A stretch of DNA of 64,000 nucleotides from Desulfospira sp963664655 (GTDB lineage: Bacteria; Desulfobacterota; Desulfobacteria; Desulfobacterales; Desulfobacteraceae): NCBI GenBank assembly GCA_963664655.2, contig OY761554.1, positions 3,844,001 to 3,908,000 of the forward strand. Direction: 5' to 3'. Positions 46,055 through 54,712 of the stretch are shown piece by piece. The translations under genes were made by a program, and so were the position numbers. Under the pieces are notes generated by a model, which was not told the origin of the DNA, made no database searches, and worked only from the letters and a program-made list of their open reading frames with translations. Position 1 is the stretch's first letter, and each line of letters opens with the position of its first letter.

Positions 46055-46870
46055 TCAGTCTCCTTTTTGGTTTCTGGCCTGCTGTTTTTGGTGAATGTCA
46101 TCCACCAGCGACATGGATTCTTCCCAGGCCTGGCCGCAAAAAGCCGTAAATGCGTTTAATGCATCCGGATTCGGCAGCAGGTCATCCCCTTTTTTAATCT
46201 GTCCTGCGGCATAATGGTATTCAGACAGGGCATCAATATAGGCTTTGCGCTGCCCCTTGGGGATGATGACCGGGGGCAGGCCGGCTTTTAAAACCGGCAG
46301 ATTGGCAACCAGCCTGGCCAGCCGCCCGTTTCCGTCGAAAAAAGGATGAATGCGGACAAAGGATACATGGAGCCGGACATAGGCTTCCAGTGCTTTTTCC
46401 CTGTCTCCCGAATCCATTGAACCGGCAATTCCATGATACAGCTTAAACCATTCGGCCATAAGGGGCGGCACATCATCCACAGGGGCATATTCAAAAACCA
46501 CCTGTTTTTCGTTGATTACCCCGACCGTGGAGTTGGGCTCTTTTTTCCAGGCCCCGACCGGTTTATACACATCCACCACCACCCTGGTCTGCACGGCCTT
46601 GTGGAGGTTAAACAGGTCTTGTTCCCCAAAAGCCCCATCCTGCGCTACCAGACCATAGACCAGATCAATGGCCCGGGCATGGCCCACCACCTCTTCATGA
46701 TCCTTGAGGGGCTTGCCCGATATGGTCAAGCCCTCCTCAAGAACAAAGGCGGTTTCCCCCAGTGTCAGGGTATTGCCCTCAATGGCCGTGGAGGTGTGGG
46801 TCCACAGGTTGCGAAGTTGGACCATCAGGGCCTTTTTAAGGTCGTTGTCCAGAGTTCTTAAAAAATCCAT
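46055..46870 (-). CDS. fic: Fic-domain protein inside the cas operon
   Basis: 271 residues. The Fic active site is canonical: HPFFDGNGRLAR (HPFx(D/E)GNGRxxR), and an upstream TSTAIEGN matches the (S/T)xxxE(G/N) autoinhibitory helix of class II Fic proteins. Such enzymes usually transfer AMP from ATP to Ser/Thr/Tyr of target proteins; the target here is unknown. It sits 17 bp after cas7 and its stop codon is three bases before the cas4 start, whose ribosome-binding site lies in the fic 3' end, so the gene is translationally coupled to cas4. The start at ATG 46870 has only a weak ribosome-binding site; the frame is open a little further upstream without a start codon. Confidence 0.93.
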   Translation of the reverse strand: MDFLRTLDNDLKKALMVQLRNLWTHTSTAIEGNTLTLGETAFVLEEGLTISGKPLKDHEEVVGHARAIDLVYGLVAQDGAFGEQDLFNLHKAVQTRVVVDVYKPVGAWKKEPNSTVGVINEKQVVFEYAPVDDVPPLMAEWFKLYHGIAGSMDSGDREKALEAYVRLHVSFVRIHPFFDGNGRLARLVANLPVLKAGLPPVIIPKGQRKAYIDALSEYHYAAGQIKKGDDLLPNPDALNAFTAFCGQAWEESMSLVDDIHQKQQARNQKGD

Positions 46871-46887
46871 TAAACGAGTCGTCCAAT

Positions 46888-47739
46888 CTAAAATCCATTT
46901 ATGATTTCGGGTATTAAACCGTCAAGAGTATTTTTTAACCCATCTTCATCGAAAGAACCATCGGAATTGACCTGCAAGGTTCGATGAACTTTTGCAGATG
47001 AATATTGGCCTGATTTGTTGTTGTGTTTCCACCAGATTACCTTTTCAACACTCATGCTGCCTTCCGGGCGTGCTGAAGATGCATCTCCTTCAAATAATCT
47101 GGGTAAAACATTTTTTATCGTTTCGGCATCTTCATTACTGAATCCGGTTCTTTCCGCAAGTTGAGGACTCATAGCACCATAGGTCACATATACAGCTTTG
47201 TCTACCCTGTGTTTCATACCCATGGTGTCGGAACTTTTTTTTGTTCCGTCTCCCTCACCGCTTACACTTTTTGTGATTTGGGTACTTGTCACACTGACAG
47301 GGTCCACACTGAAAGCGGACTGAAGGGTTACAGGCCCGCGAATTGGTATGGAAACCCCATCCTTGCCTGAGCCGCTGAAAGCAAAAAGTTGTCCGAAACT
47401 TCTAACATCCAACCATTTTTTGCAGGCCATTTTTGCTGTTTCTGCCGGAGGTGTAACGCTGCTTTTAAATGCATCTTTGCCAAGCCCGAATTTTTCTGAT
47501 TCGGCCCGGTTTTTTAAGCTGGTCATGTCATCCTTTTTATTGTCATCAGATTGGACAAATATGGATTGGCCGTCCGATAGCAAACGATTTCGCATTTTTC
47601 TTTTCAGGCAGACATCTGATACTTCGCCAAAACCCCCATAATCAACCCGTGGCCTGTTACCATTCAAAGGATCACCATTGGGGTTTGCATTTTTTACACT
47701 GAAAATTATCGCAAAATCAATTTTGTGTTCAAGGCTCAT
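46888..47739 (-). CDS. cas7: Cas7 (Csd2), crRNA-binding backbone of type I-C Cascade
   Basis: 283 residues. The Cas7/Csd2 opening IDFAIIFSVKNANPNGDPLNGNRPRVD is unmistakable; GSGKDGVSIPIRGPVTLQSAFSVDPV and MGMKHRVDKAVYVTYG are also family blocks. Several copies coat the crRNA spacer in the effector. AAAAAGGAGAC precedes the ATG, 14 bp from cas8c. Confidence 0.97.
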   Translation of the reverse strand: MSLEHKIDFAIIFSVKNANPNGDPLNGNRPRVDYGGFGEVSDVCLKRKMRNRLLSDGQSIFVQSDDNKKDDMTSLKNRAESEKFGLGKDAFKSSVTPPAETAKMACKKWLDVRSFGQLFAFSGSGKDGVSIPIRGPVTLQSAFSVDPVSVTSTQITKSVSGEGDGTKKSSDTMGMKHRVDKAVYVTYGAMSPQLAERTGFSNEDAETIKNVLPRLFEGDASSARPEGSMSVEKVIWWKHNNKSGQYSSAKVHRTLQVNSDGSFDEDGLKNTLDGLIPEIINGF

Positions 47740-47753
47740 GGTTAGTCTCCTTT

Positions 47754-49745
47754 TTATTCTTTTTCTTTGGTTTGATTTGTTTTATTTTGCCATGCCTGTT
47801 TCTGGCAGTGATATCCAAGAAGGAACTCTCCAGACAACGGTTTTTCACTGGTGAAGTCATCCGGAGAAAATGCGTGATAGATTGAATCCAATTCTTTTGT
47901 TTTGTTAACCAAGAATCCCGCTCTGTTGGATTTAAGCCTCTGCATATAGGGCTGAAGTGCAAGTTCAATATTGCGCCAGGTTGAAAACGGCCGGTCCGCA
48001 AACCGTTGCATAAGCCTCGCGGCTGTTGTCGGTCTATCTTCTCCCCCTACATACAAAGCGGTTTCTTCAATTTTTTCTGCAATTGCCAGCAGTCGTCCAT
48101 AAAGATAATCCCTGGTTTTCCGTTCTTCTTCTAAAGCCATTTTATATTCTCTCCTTTTATTTTTTTGGGGGTATCGAAGATAGAACCCTTTATAAAGAGC
48201 GCAGGTGATTCCCAGATTCCTTTCCCATTCCCACTTTTCACTATTATGCCGGTTGCAGGTTCTGCGAACGGAAGAAAGAACAAGATCAAAAGGGAAGGGC
48301 CTGCCGTCTACAATACAGGGTAGAATGCGTTCAATGACCCCTTTCTTAAGCGTTTCATTGCTTTTGAGAATATTACCGTAAGCAGCTTCAGCAATACTTC
48401 TGGGAGGAGGGCTGGAAACCGGCCAGATTATTTTTTTCGCATCTTTCTTTTTACTTTCCGGATTAGGGGCAGTGAAACGCTGGGGCCAGGCAAATTCATA
48501 GTGCCATCTTTTTACTCGCTCAAGAAATTCACTGGCCAGCAGTTCACGGTAATATACGATTCCCATTCGCCCTGGTGTAGCTGAATCGAGACCCATGATA
48601 ATGATCTGCTCATTAGGATCTAATTTTGCGTGATAACCTGCCATGTATTTATTAAGTTGGCTCGAAAACGACTCTCCTACGTCTAAGGAATGATCCAGGG
48701 CAGAGTCTTTTTTCATTTCAGTTTCTTCCTGAAAGACTGGGTCGGTATTTAGAAGATCCCATGTGCTCACAAGCGGCTCTGGTGTTGTCTTGCCGGAAGT
48801 CGCCCATGATACGAAAACCTGATCACCATTCCGGAACCCCTGGCGGGAGATAAGCCAGCGCAGTGCATTATGGGCTTTTTGAGTGACTTCATAACTGACA
48901 CTGGTAGCCTGTCTGCCGTTTGGATCAGTAAAACGGCCCCGGAAAGTGAAACCGGAAGAGTCATTTGCTGAGACCAGTTTGGCTTTATCACCGGTATGGC
49001 GAAGCTTGGCTGGGTGGTTAACAGCAATGGGGCTCGAATATCCAGTTATAAAACAAAAGTCAAAGATGTCTCCAGCCTGGGAATTAAAGTCAATCCAGCT
49101 TTGCTGTAGTTTTTCGTCTTGCCAGGTATTGCTATCAGGGGCGCCTTCTTTTTCAACTGACCAGCAAACCAAAGCATCACCAGGTTCTATTTCGGCTTTG
49201 TTTTTATTTTGTCGTTTGTTTTTCGGTATTGCCGGTAGAACTTTGAATATCAGGGGCGGGTTTTTATCTTCCTCATCAGGCCAGTATGCCATCAGCTGAT
49301 TGTTCTCATCAGCGTATAATACTTTTGAGGCAATAAGGTCCTCTACCACTTGGCCTTTTCTAATATATTTGTAAACCGCAATAGCTCCTGGATGGCTTTG
49401 TTCTGAAGAACACCATTCATTAAGCTGTTTTTCATAGTCCTCAAAAAAGCAGATTTTTTTTCCGCCATAGTCTGAATAATCTTTAGCAACGTATTGAATC
49501 TTATCTGCCAAAGGATGAGGAGGCGGCAACTTTCCTGAACGTCCTGCAGATTTTTCAGTTGCTGGGAGAATTATCTGAGTGCCTTCGAGGACAGAGGCTC
49601 TCTTAAAACAACCATCTGCATCAATCACAATATTAATATGTGCATTTTGCAACGTATGACTGATTGGCATCAGTTTATTGTTGTCAGGCAAATTTAAACC
49701 CATACCAGTTTCATAGGTGTCGTATAACTTGGCCATCCAGCTCAT
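47754..49745 (-). CDS. cas8c: Cas8c (Csd1), large subunit of type I-C Cascade
   Basis: 663 residues, somewhat longer than common Csd1 proteins. It begins MAKLYDTYETGMG and includes EDYEKQLNEWCSSEQSHPGAIAVYKYI, NALRWLISRQGF, GMGLDSATPGRMGI-like (LDSATPGRMGIVYYREL) and a C-terminal LQPYMQRL, as in Csd1. It recognises the PAM and, through its C-terminal part or an internal Cas11-like product, supports target unwinding. The start overlaps the cas5 stop by 4 bp. An internal start for Cas11c is expected from known systems but I did not locate it. Confidence 0.95.
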   Translation of the reverse strand: MSWMAKLYDTYETGMGLNLPDNNKLMPISHTLQNAHINIVIDADGCFKRASVLEGTQIILPATEKSAGRSGKLPPPHPLADKIQYVAKDYSDYGGKKICFFEDYEKQLNEWCSSEQSHPGAIAVYKYIRKGQVVEDLIASKVLYADENNQLMAYWPDEEDKNPPLIFKVLPAIPKNKRQNKNKAEIEPGDALVCWSVEKEGAPDSNTWQDEKLQQSWIDFNSQAGDIFDFCFITGYSSPIAVNHPAKLRHTGDKAKLVSANDSSGFTFRGRFTDPNGRQATSVSYEVTQKAHNALRWLISRQGFRNGDQVFVSWATSGKTTPEPLVSTWDLLNTDPVFQEETEMKKDSALDHSLDVGESFSSQLNKYMAGYHAKLDPNEQIIIMGLDSATPGRMGIVYYRELLASEFLERVKRWHYEFAWPQRFTAPNPESKKKDAKKIIWPVSSPPPRSIAEAAYGNILKSNETLKKGVIERILPCIVDGRPFPFDLVLSSVRRTCNRHNSEKWEWERNLGITCALYKGFYLRYPQKNKRREYKMALEEERKTRDYLYGRLLAIAEKIEETALYVGGEDRPTTAARLMQRFADRPFSTWRNIELALQPYMQRLKSNRAGFLVNKTKELDSIYHAFSPDDFTSEKPLSGEFLLGYHCQKQAWQNKTNQTKEKE

Positions 49746-50446
49746 AGCATGGCCTCCTCTTTATCAACGGGTAAAACATGGTCTCCAAGTCCAAAGGGTT
49801 TAGGTTCCATTTTGCGGATAAATCGTTTTTTGTCACAGGTCTCCGGTCGGGGAAAATATAGGACCCCCTTTTTCATCAGAGCCTGCCAGAATCGGGTACA
49901 TAATTCTTTTTTTCCTGTTTCATCAGGATAATCAAAACTATGGAACATCAACCCGAAGCTTAGTTCTTCAATGTCATCATAGGCTCCGTTTCCCTCACCA
50001 AACGGGCAGGGTTCCACATATCCCTGGCAGTCCCGGGTACCCAGAAAAATATCCTGACGTCCCCCCCTTTCAAGCATTCTTCTAGCGATATTGAAATGCT
50101 TTCCTTCTATTTGATCTTTTTTCAACTCAGGGCGGAATTCGTTCCATTCAAAATGAGCATGTACCTGATATTCAACGTCGTGGAGGAAAGTATAAATGGC
50201 CAGGGAATTTCCTCCCCCCCAAACCAGGGGTTTTGTCCCTTTTGTCTGGGTTTGAATGGGGTTGATGATCCTGATTTTATCCACATGCCAGATAATTGTG
50301 GGTTTCCAGTAAATGGATTTTAAAACGCCCTTGATTGCCTCATATGTGGGAATATGGTAACTGCATTTTTCTCCGCCGATTTTGGTCACCGGATCGGTAA
50401 ATAATGCATACCTTCCCCACAGCCTGAAGCTAATGTCATTTCTCAT
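49742..50446 (-). CDS. cas5: Cas5c (Cas5d), pre-crRNA endoribonuclease and 5'-handle binder
   Basis: 234 residues; type I-C lacks Cas6 and uses this protein to cut the repeat. Seen: SFRLWGRYALFTDPVTKIGGEKCSYHIPTYEAIKGVLKSIYWKPTIIW across two stretches, and GTRDCQGYVEP and GLMFHSFDYPDE, all Cas5d blocks. It processes the array transcript and stays on the 5' handle. It is 12 bp after cas3 and overlaps cas8c. Confidence 0.96.
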   Translation of the reverse strand: MRNDISFRLWGRYALFTDPVTKIGGEKCSYHIPTYEAIKGVLKSIYWKPTIIWHVDKIRIINPIQTQTKGTKPLVWGGGNSLAIYTFLHDVEYQVHAHFEWNEFRPELKKDQIEGKHFNIARRMLERGGRQDIFLGTRDCQGYVEPCPFGEGNGAYDDIEELSFGLMFHSFDYPDETGKKELCTRFWQALMKKGVLYFPRPETCDKKRFIRKMEPKPFGLGDHVLPVDKEEAML

Positions 50447-50458
50447 TAGTGTGCCTCC

Positions 50459-52900
50459 TTAAATAATAGGTGTTTCCATTTCATTGACAATTTCAGTGGA
50501 TACGCCGAATTTTGGGCTATAATACTGTTCATCGAGGTAATAAATCTCTTCTCCCTTTTGAACAGGGCGTACGGCCTGGGCTTTGACTAATTTATCCCAG
50601 ACATTGGGAAACAGGTTGACACTGTATTTTTGAGCCTTCTTTAATAATGAATATGCTTTAACTGGTTCTGGCGCTGCACAAAGGTCGCCCACAATATTTT
50701 GACCTTCTTTGTATTGAACAATTACAGCCTGGGTTGGGGCGTCAATGGATTTAAATACCTTGCCGGCTGTTTTGAAAGACTGCTGTAAACTGAAGGCTGC
50801 CTTTATACCGTCTCTTTCCCGCCCGACGTTGAGCGGATTGTCGCTTAACAGGTTCAGTAATGTGTCCTGCCTTCCCGCCTGTTTTGCTGTTAAGGGGTAT
50901 GTCATTTGATTTGTCCGCTCATAAAAATAGTAAGAAAAATACCGGTCCATCGATAAAGGACTTAAAAAATCTTCATGACCTTTTTCTCCCAGAACCCGGT
51001 TGGCCTTATCTCTGCCTGTTTTTATATCTGTCAGCAAATCAATGTGCTCATGGTCAGGATTAACTACATAAACTTGGGAAATGTCATTGTTTCCATTCCG
51101 GTTACAGCGGCCTGCTGCCTGGGCAATGGAGTCGAGACCCGCCAAAAACCGGATCACCGAATTGAAATCAACATCAACGCCTGCTTCAATTAGCTGTGTT
51201 GAGATACAAAGCAACGGAAGTTCGTTATCCAGGCGATAGCGAATATCACCCAGAGTTTCTGTCCGGTGTGCGGGGCAAAGGCTTGTGCTTAAATGGAAAA
51301 CAATATGTTCATCTCCCTGTTTGATTAGGTCTGAACACATTTCATACAGAAGCCTAGCCCAATCCTTGGTATTCACAATTACAAGACAATTCCCTTTTTT
51401 CTGTAACTGGGAGACTGCCAGATCTGCAATCTGCTCTTTTGTCCAACCCTCGGGGCGGGTCTTGTTTACAATTTCTACTCTTTTTAGTTCTTTGAACAGG
51501 TCGACTGTGTCACCGGCCAGTTCATTTTCCTCAGGAATCTCAAGCGCCCCGTATTCTTTGTTTACACAATTAAGCACTGGCTGGGTGGCCGTACATAACA
51601 CCGCAGTCGTCCCGGTATGATTTGTTAAAAATTTAAGTCCGTTGCAAAATAAGTGAATACAGTTAATGGGAAGGCATTGAATCTCATCAAAGATGATAAC
51701 GGAGTTGGCCAGGTTGTGCATTCGTCTGGGGCCTCTGGTGCCACCGCCGAATAAAGTCTCAAGAAATTGTACCATAGTGGTAAAAATGACAGGTGCATCC
51801 CAATTTTCAGAAGATAGTTTGGACTGCCAGGTTTGATTTTCTGGTTCAAGATTGGAGTGGTGTTCAAGCACCCAGGAATAGTTATCTTCAACACGCTCCA
51901 GTACTTTTCTAATTTCCCGGGCATTCTGGTCTATGATAGACGTATAAGGAATGACATAAATAATGTGATCGAGCTGGTGCTTTTGGGCGTGATGAAGGGC
52001 ATAACGCATGGAGGCAAATGTTTTTCCACCTCCGGTCGGAACTGTCAATAAATATAGGCCTTGTTGTTTGACAGCAGCTTCCAGGCAATGTCTTGAAATT
52101 TTGTTTCGCAATTCATCCACCCGGTTGCGCACATCAAAACCCGAAAGTTTTTCTTCAAGTCGGTCAATGGCAATTTGCCAGGCAACTTTTTTGCTGTTTC
52201 TAAATGTTTTATTTTCAGGAGATTCAAAATCTGCACTGTCAATCCGATCTGCATCTATAAGACAACTGAACAAAAAGCGGGTGAAAAATCCAAGTCTGAA
52301 ATGTTTTAAACGGTCATGTTCTTTTTTTTCAGGAGAAACGATACTGGCTACTTGTTTTAAAATTCGTTTTAAAAAATTTTCTGTTGCAATGTCCCCTATG
52401 AATTTTTTTATTTCAGGATCTGCTTTTTCAAGGCAGGTTCGCAGGTGGGTCAATGCATCATTTTTTTGAATTCTTTTCAGAAAACCATTTTCGCCTTCTA
52501 TGCGTAAGCAATCAATCATGCCCCCGTGATGGGAAGACAGGCATACAGCCAAAATTTGCCCAACCAGTTTGCCTTGAGGCCCAAATCGGTTAAAATATTG
52601 CCATATCCATTGGGCACCTGCTGTTGAATGGTCAATTTTGCCTTTAAGGTTCTTGGTGTCAGTATCTATATCATCATCAATATCAGGGTTAAGAAGGCTG
52701 GTTTCTGATTTTATATAATTTTGAAAATCGGTGCTGTATTTACCGATATCATGAAGCAGTCCAAGTAATTCACCGGCTTCAGGTAAGCCAACCTTCGCAG
52801 TAAACCGTTTACAGATAGATGATACACCAATTAAATGCTCGTATACCGTTTGAATTTGATCATCCCTGCTTCGGTGATGGGCAACAAAATTATTTTTCAT
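50459..52900 (-). CDS. cas3: Cas3 helicase-nuclease (type I-C)
   Basis: 813 residues from the ATG at 52900 (AAAGG upstream); a TTG 14 codons earlier is less likely. The N-terminal HD nuclease has GLLHDIGKYSTDF and SSHHGG; the helicase has Walker A VPTGGGKTFASMRYALHHA, a DExH-type box IIFDEIQCLP, and motif VI SIAQAAGRCNRNG. It is recruited to Cascade-bound DNA and degrades the target. It is first in the operon cas3-cas5-cas8c-cas7-fic-cas4-cas1-cas2. Confidence 0.97.
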   Translation of the reverse strand: MKNNFVAHHRSRDDQIQTVYEHLIGVSSICKRFTAKVGLPEAGELLGLLHDIGKYSTDFQNYIKSETSLLNPDIDDDIDTDTKNLKGKIDHSTAGAQWIWQYFNRFGPQGKLVGQILAVCLSSHHGGMIDCLRIEGENGFLKRIQKNDALTHLRTCLEKADPEIKKFIGDIATENFLKRILKQVASIVSPEKKEHDRLKHFRLGFFTRFLFSCLIDADRIDSADFESPENKTFRNSKKVAWQIAIDRLEEKLSGFDVRNRVDELRNKISRHCLEAAVKQQGLYLLTVPTGGGKTFASMRYALHHAQKHQLDHIIYVIPYTSIIDQNAREIRKVLERVEDNYSWVLEHHSNLEPENQTWQSKLSSENWDAPVIFTTMVQFLETLFGGGTRGPRRMHNLANSVIIFDEIQCLPINCIHLFCNGLKFLTNHTGTTAVLCTATQPVLNCVNKEYGALEIPEENELAGDTVDLFKELKRVEIVNKTRPEGWTKEQIADLAVSQLQKKGNCLVIVNTKDWARLLYEMCSDLIKQGDEHIVFHLSTSLCPAHRTETLGDIRYRLDNELPLLCISTQLIEAGVDVDFNSVIRFLAGLDSIAQAAGRCNRNGNNDISQVYVVNPDHEHIDLLTDIKTGRDKANRVLGEKGHEDFLSPLSMDRYFSYYFYERTNQMTYPLTAKQAGRQDTLLNLLSDNPLNVGRERDGIKAAFSLQQSFKTAGKVFKSIDAPTQAVIVQYKEGQNIVGDLCAAPEPVKAYSLLKKAQKYSVNLFPNVWDKLVKAQAVRPVQKGEEIYYLDEQYYSPKFGVSTEIVNEMETPII

Positions 52901-52963
52901 AGCAGCCTTTTTCTTCAATCCTGCACTTATAAATGACTTCAAGAAACAATCTGTTTGACGTTT

Positions 52964-53134
52964 CTACCGAACAATGGATCCCTGGTCGGCCAGGCGGTGT
53001 GGCTGGCTTTCCAGAAATTGGCTTAACAACGGGGTCCGGGGGCCTATTCCCAACTCAATTCTGGCTGATTTACGGGCCGCTAAGGTGTCGATGGATTCCA
53101 GTTTTGCCAGTTGGTTTAAAATTCGGTGGTGCAT
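52964..53134 (-). CDS. Short ORF between the XRE gene and cas3, unknown
   Basis: 56 codons from ATG 53134, starting MHHRILNQLAKLESIDTLAA and ending LADQGSIVR. AAAAAGGACC lies six bases before the ATG, a good ribosome-binding site, and the gene would follow the XRE regulator by 25 bp and precede cas3 by 63 bp. The residues are compatible with a small helical protein. Codon-level evidence is limited and I recognise no family, so it may be spurious or a truncated remnant. Confidence 0.35.
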   Translation of the reverse strand: MHHRILNQLAKLESIDTLAARKSARIELGIGPRTPLLSQFLESQPHRLADQGSIVR

Positions 53135-53159
53135 ATGGGTCCTTTTTGGGGGGTGCGGG

Positions 53160-54293
53160 TTACATTTTTACAAGCTTGAACTCCTTTGCTGCGACGGTAA
53201 TTTCTTCTATTTCCGGGTTGGCCGGGGTACGTTCCGCGGCGGCTGTGAGCAGGTCAAAGAACCGGCCGTTGGCGTTGAGGATCCGGCGGCAGTTGTCGGG
53301 CTCGCCAAAGCCGGTCTGGTGGTAGTGGGTTTGGATCTGGGTTTTAAAGGTGGCGCTGAGTGGGCCTGTGATGAGGTTAAGTTCCAGGAGCCGGTAGAGA
53401 AAGGCTTCGGCGGAGATGCCGAACCGGTGTTTGATGCGAAGCAGAAGGTCAAAGGTCCAGGTGGTGGGGGTGATGCCCAGTTGTCCGACCGTGGCCCGGA
53501 CAGCGGGGGCCGGTGCCAGAAAGGTGGCGGCAAAGTGCCTGGCGGCCCGGATGGGGGTGATGGGCCGGGGGCCGGAATCAAGTCCGGGGTCGGGGAAAAG
53601 GGCGTCTTTTCGGACCCTGATCTGGTTGAAGATCAGGATTTTACCCAGCTCTGTGGCAAGGGAGAAAAGCTGTTTTTCCGGGTTTTTCTTTGCGTTGATG
53701 AAAAAAAAGGCGTTCTGGTGGAACGGCTCGTAAAAGGAGACGGCGTCAAAGCCTTCGGCCGCCTTCATAAAGGGAAGGACGAGGATGCGCAAACCGAAGT
53801 TTTCAAACAGCTCCAGGTAGTCAAATACCACAGCATCCCCGGTGCCCATGGCGGTCCGGACCCGGGCGGACAGATGTTCCATGCCCGGGTAGGAAGAATC
53901 AAAGGGCAGGCACAAGGGGATAAACGCATGTTTTTGAACGCCAAGGATGTCTTCCAAGGCATGGAAGGCGATCATGAGCTGGTGGCAGACCGACAGCAGC
54001 GGCTTGGGCGGGATGGCCGGGTCTTCATCAACGGCCGTGAACAGGGCGTCGGTGTCGGCGGCTGCGGCCCGGGCCTTTGTCAGTTCCGGGGCGAACAGGG
54101 CGTCGGCCGGGACGTCCAGGGCCTGGGTGAGGCTGTAGATCACCGCCGCCGAGGGCAGGTTGATGCCCCGTTCTATACGGCCGAGGGGGCCCTCCCGGAT
54201 GCCGATTTTGGCGGAAAGATCGGCCAGGGTCCAGTTTCGGGACCGGCGGAAAAACCGGATGTTTTTCCCAATAAAATTTAGGTTGTCGCTCAT
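53160..54293 (-). CDS. XRE regulator with degenerate ImmA/IrrE-like domain
   Basis: 377 residues. Residues ~8-65 are an XRE helix-turn-helix (GKNIRFFRRSRNWTLADLSAKIGIREGPLGRIERGINLPS). Residues ~150-260 follow the layout of the ImmA/IrrE metallopeptidase found in XRE-COG2856 proteins: AFFFINAKKNPEKQLFSLATELGKILI, then RAARHFAATFLAP. In active members the motif is HELGH; here positions 214-218 read TELGK, so both zinc histidines are gone. It is therefore probably a DNA-binding protein with a non-catalytic sensor domain. It lies directly upstream of cas3 on the same strand, so it might influence the cas operon (inference). Confidence 0.75.
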   Translation of the reverse strand: MSDNLNFIGKNIRFFRRSRNWTLADLSAKIGIREGPLGRIERGINLPSAAVIYSLTQALDVPADALFAPELTKARAAAADTDALFTAVDEDPAIPPKPLLSVCHQLMIAFHALEDILGVQKHAFIPLCLPFDSSYPGMEHLSARVRTAMGTGDAVVFDYLELFENFGLRILVLPFMKAAEGFDAVSFYEPFHQNAFFFINAKKNPEKQLFSLATELGKILIFNQIRVRKDALFPDPGLDSGPRPITPIRAARHFAATFLAPAPAVRATVGQLGITPTTWTFDLLLRIKHRFGISAEAFLYRLLELNLITGPLSATFKTQIQTHYHQTGFGEPDNCRRILNANGRFFDLLTAAAERTPANPEIEEITVAAKEFKLVKM

Positions 54294-54427
54294 GAAGTTT
54301 TTAAAACCATATCATTCTGTTTATGTCAATGGATAATATGGATTTTAATCAAAAAAAATTTATGTGTTCTTAATTAAAGGGTGTTGAACCGGCAAAAAGG
54401 GGAGGGCTAAGGGCAGGGGGCAGGTCC

Positions 54428-54655
54428 CTAATCTCTGGGCAGGCCGTACACCAGAATGTCCATGAGCAGATCGACCCTGGCGGCTTTTTCTGATTTGGAT
54501 ATGTCGTTGAACGGGGCTTTGAAGAACCGGTCAAAGGAACCGGGGTCATCAATGATCTGGGAAGCGTAGACGGCCCTAAAGTCATTGAAGCTGAGCCCGG
54601 TGGCCGAGCAGTGATCAAGGATGCGTTGTTTAATGGTTTTGTGATCCGTGTCCAT
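54428..54655 (-). CDS. Small hypothetical protein
   Basis: 75 residues from ATG 54655 (an in-frame ATG at 54700 would add 15). Sequence DHKTIKQRILDHCSATGLSFNDFRAVYASQIIDD.. predicts a helical soluble protein; the C-terminal DLLMDILVYGLPRD is amphipathic. The ribosome-binding site is weak. It follows the activase gene by 58 bp and may be its operon partner. No family is recognised. Confidence 0.45.
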   Translation of the reverse strand: MDTDHKTIKQRILDHCSATGLSFNDFRAVYASQIIDDPGSFDRFFKAPFNDISKSEKAARVDLLMDILVYGLPRD

Positions 54656-54712
54656 AAAACAATTATATAACCCCTGGCCGGGACAAAATAAAGCACTCAT
54701 TTTCAGGGCGGT

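Noticed and set aside
52974..54281. A 435-codon plus-strand open frame opposite the XRE gene
   Set aside because: It is a shadow of a GC-rich gene; the minus strand gives a clear XRE domain, and the plus-strand translation is Gly-rich with no domain.
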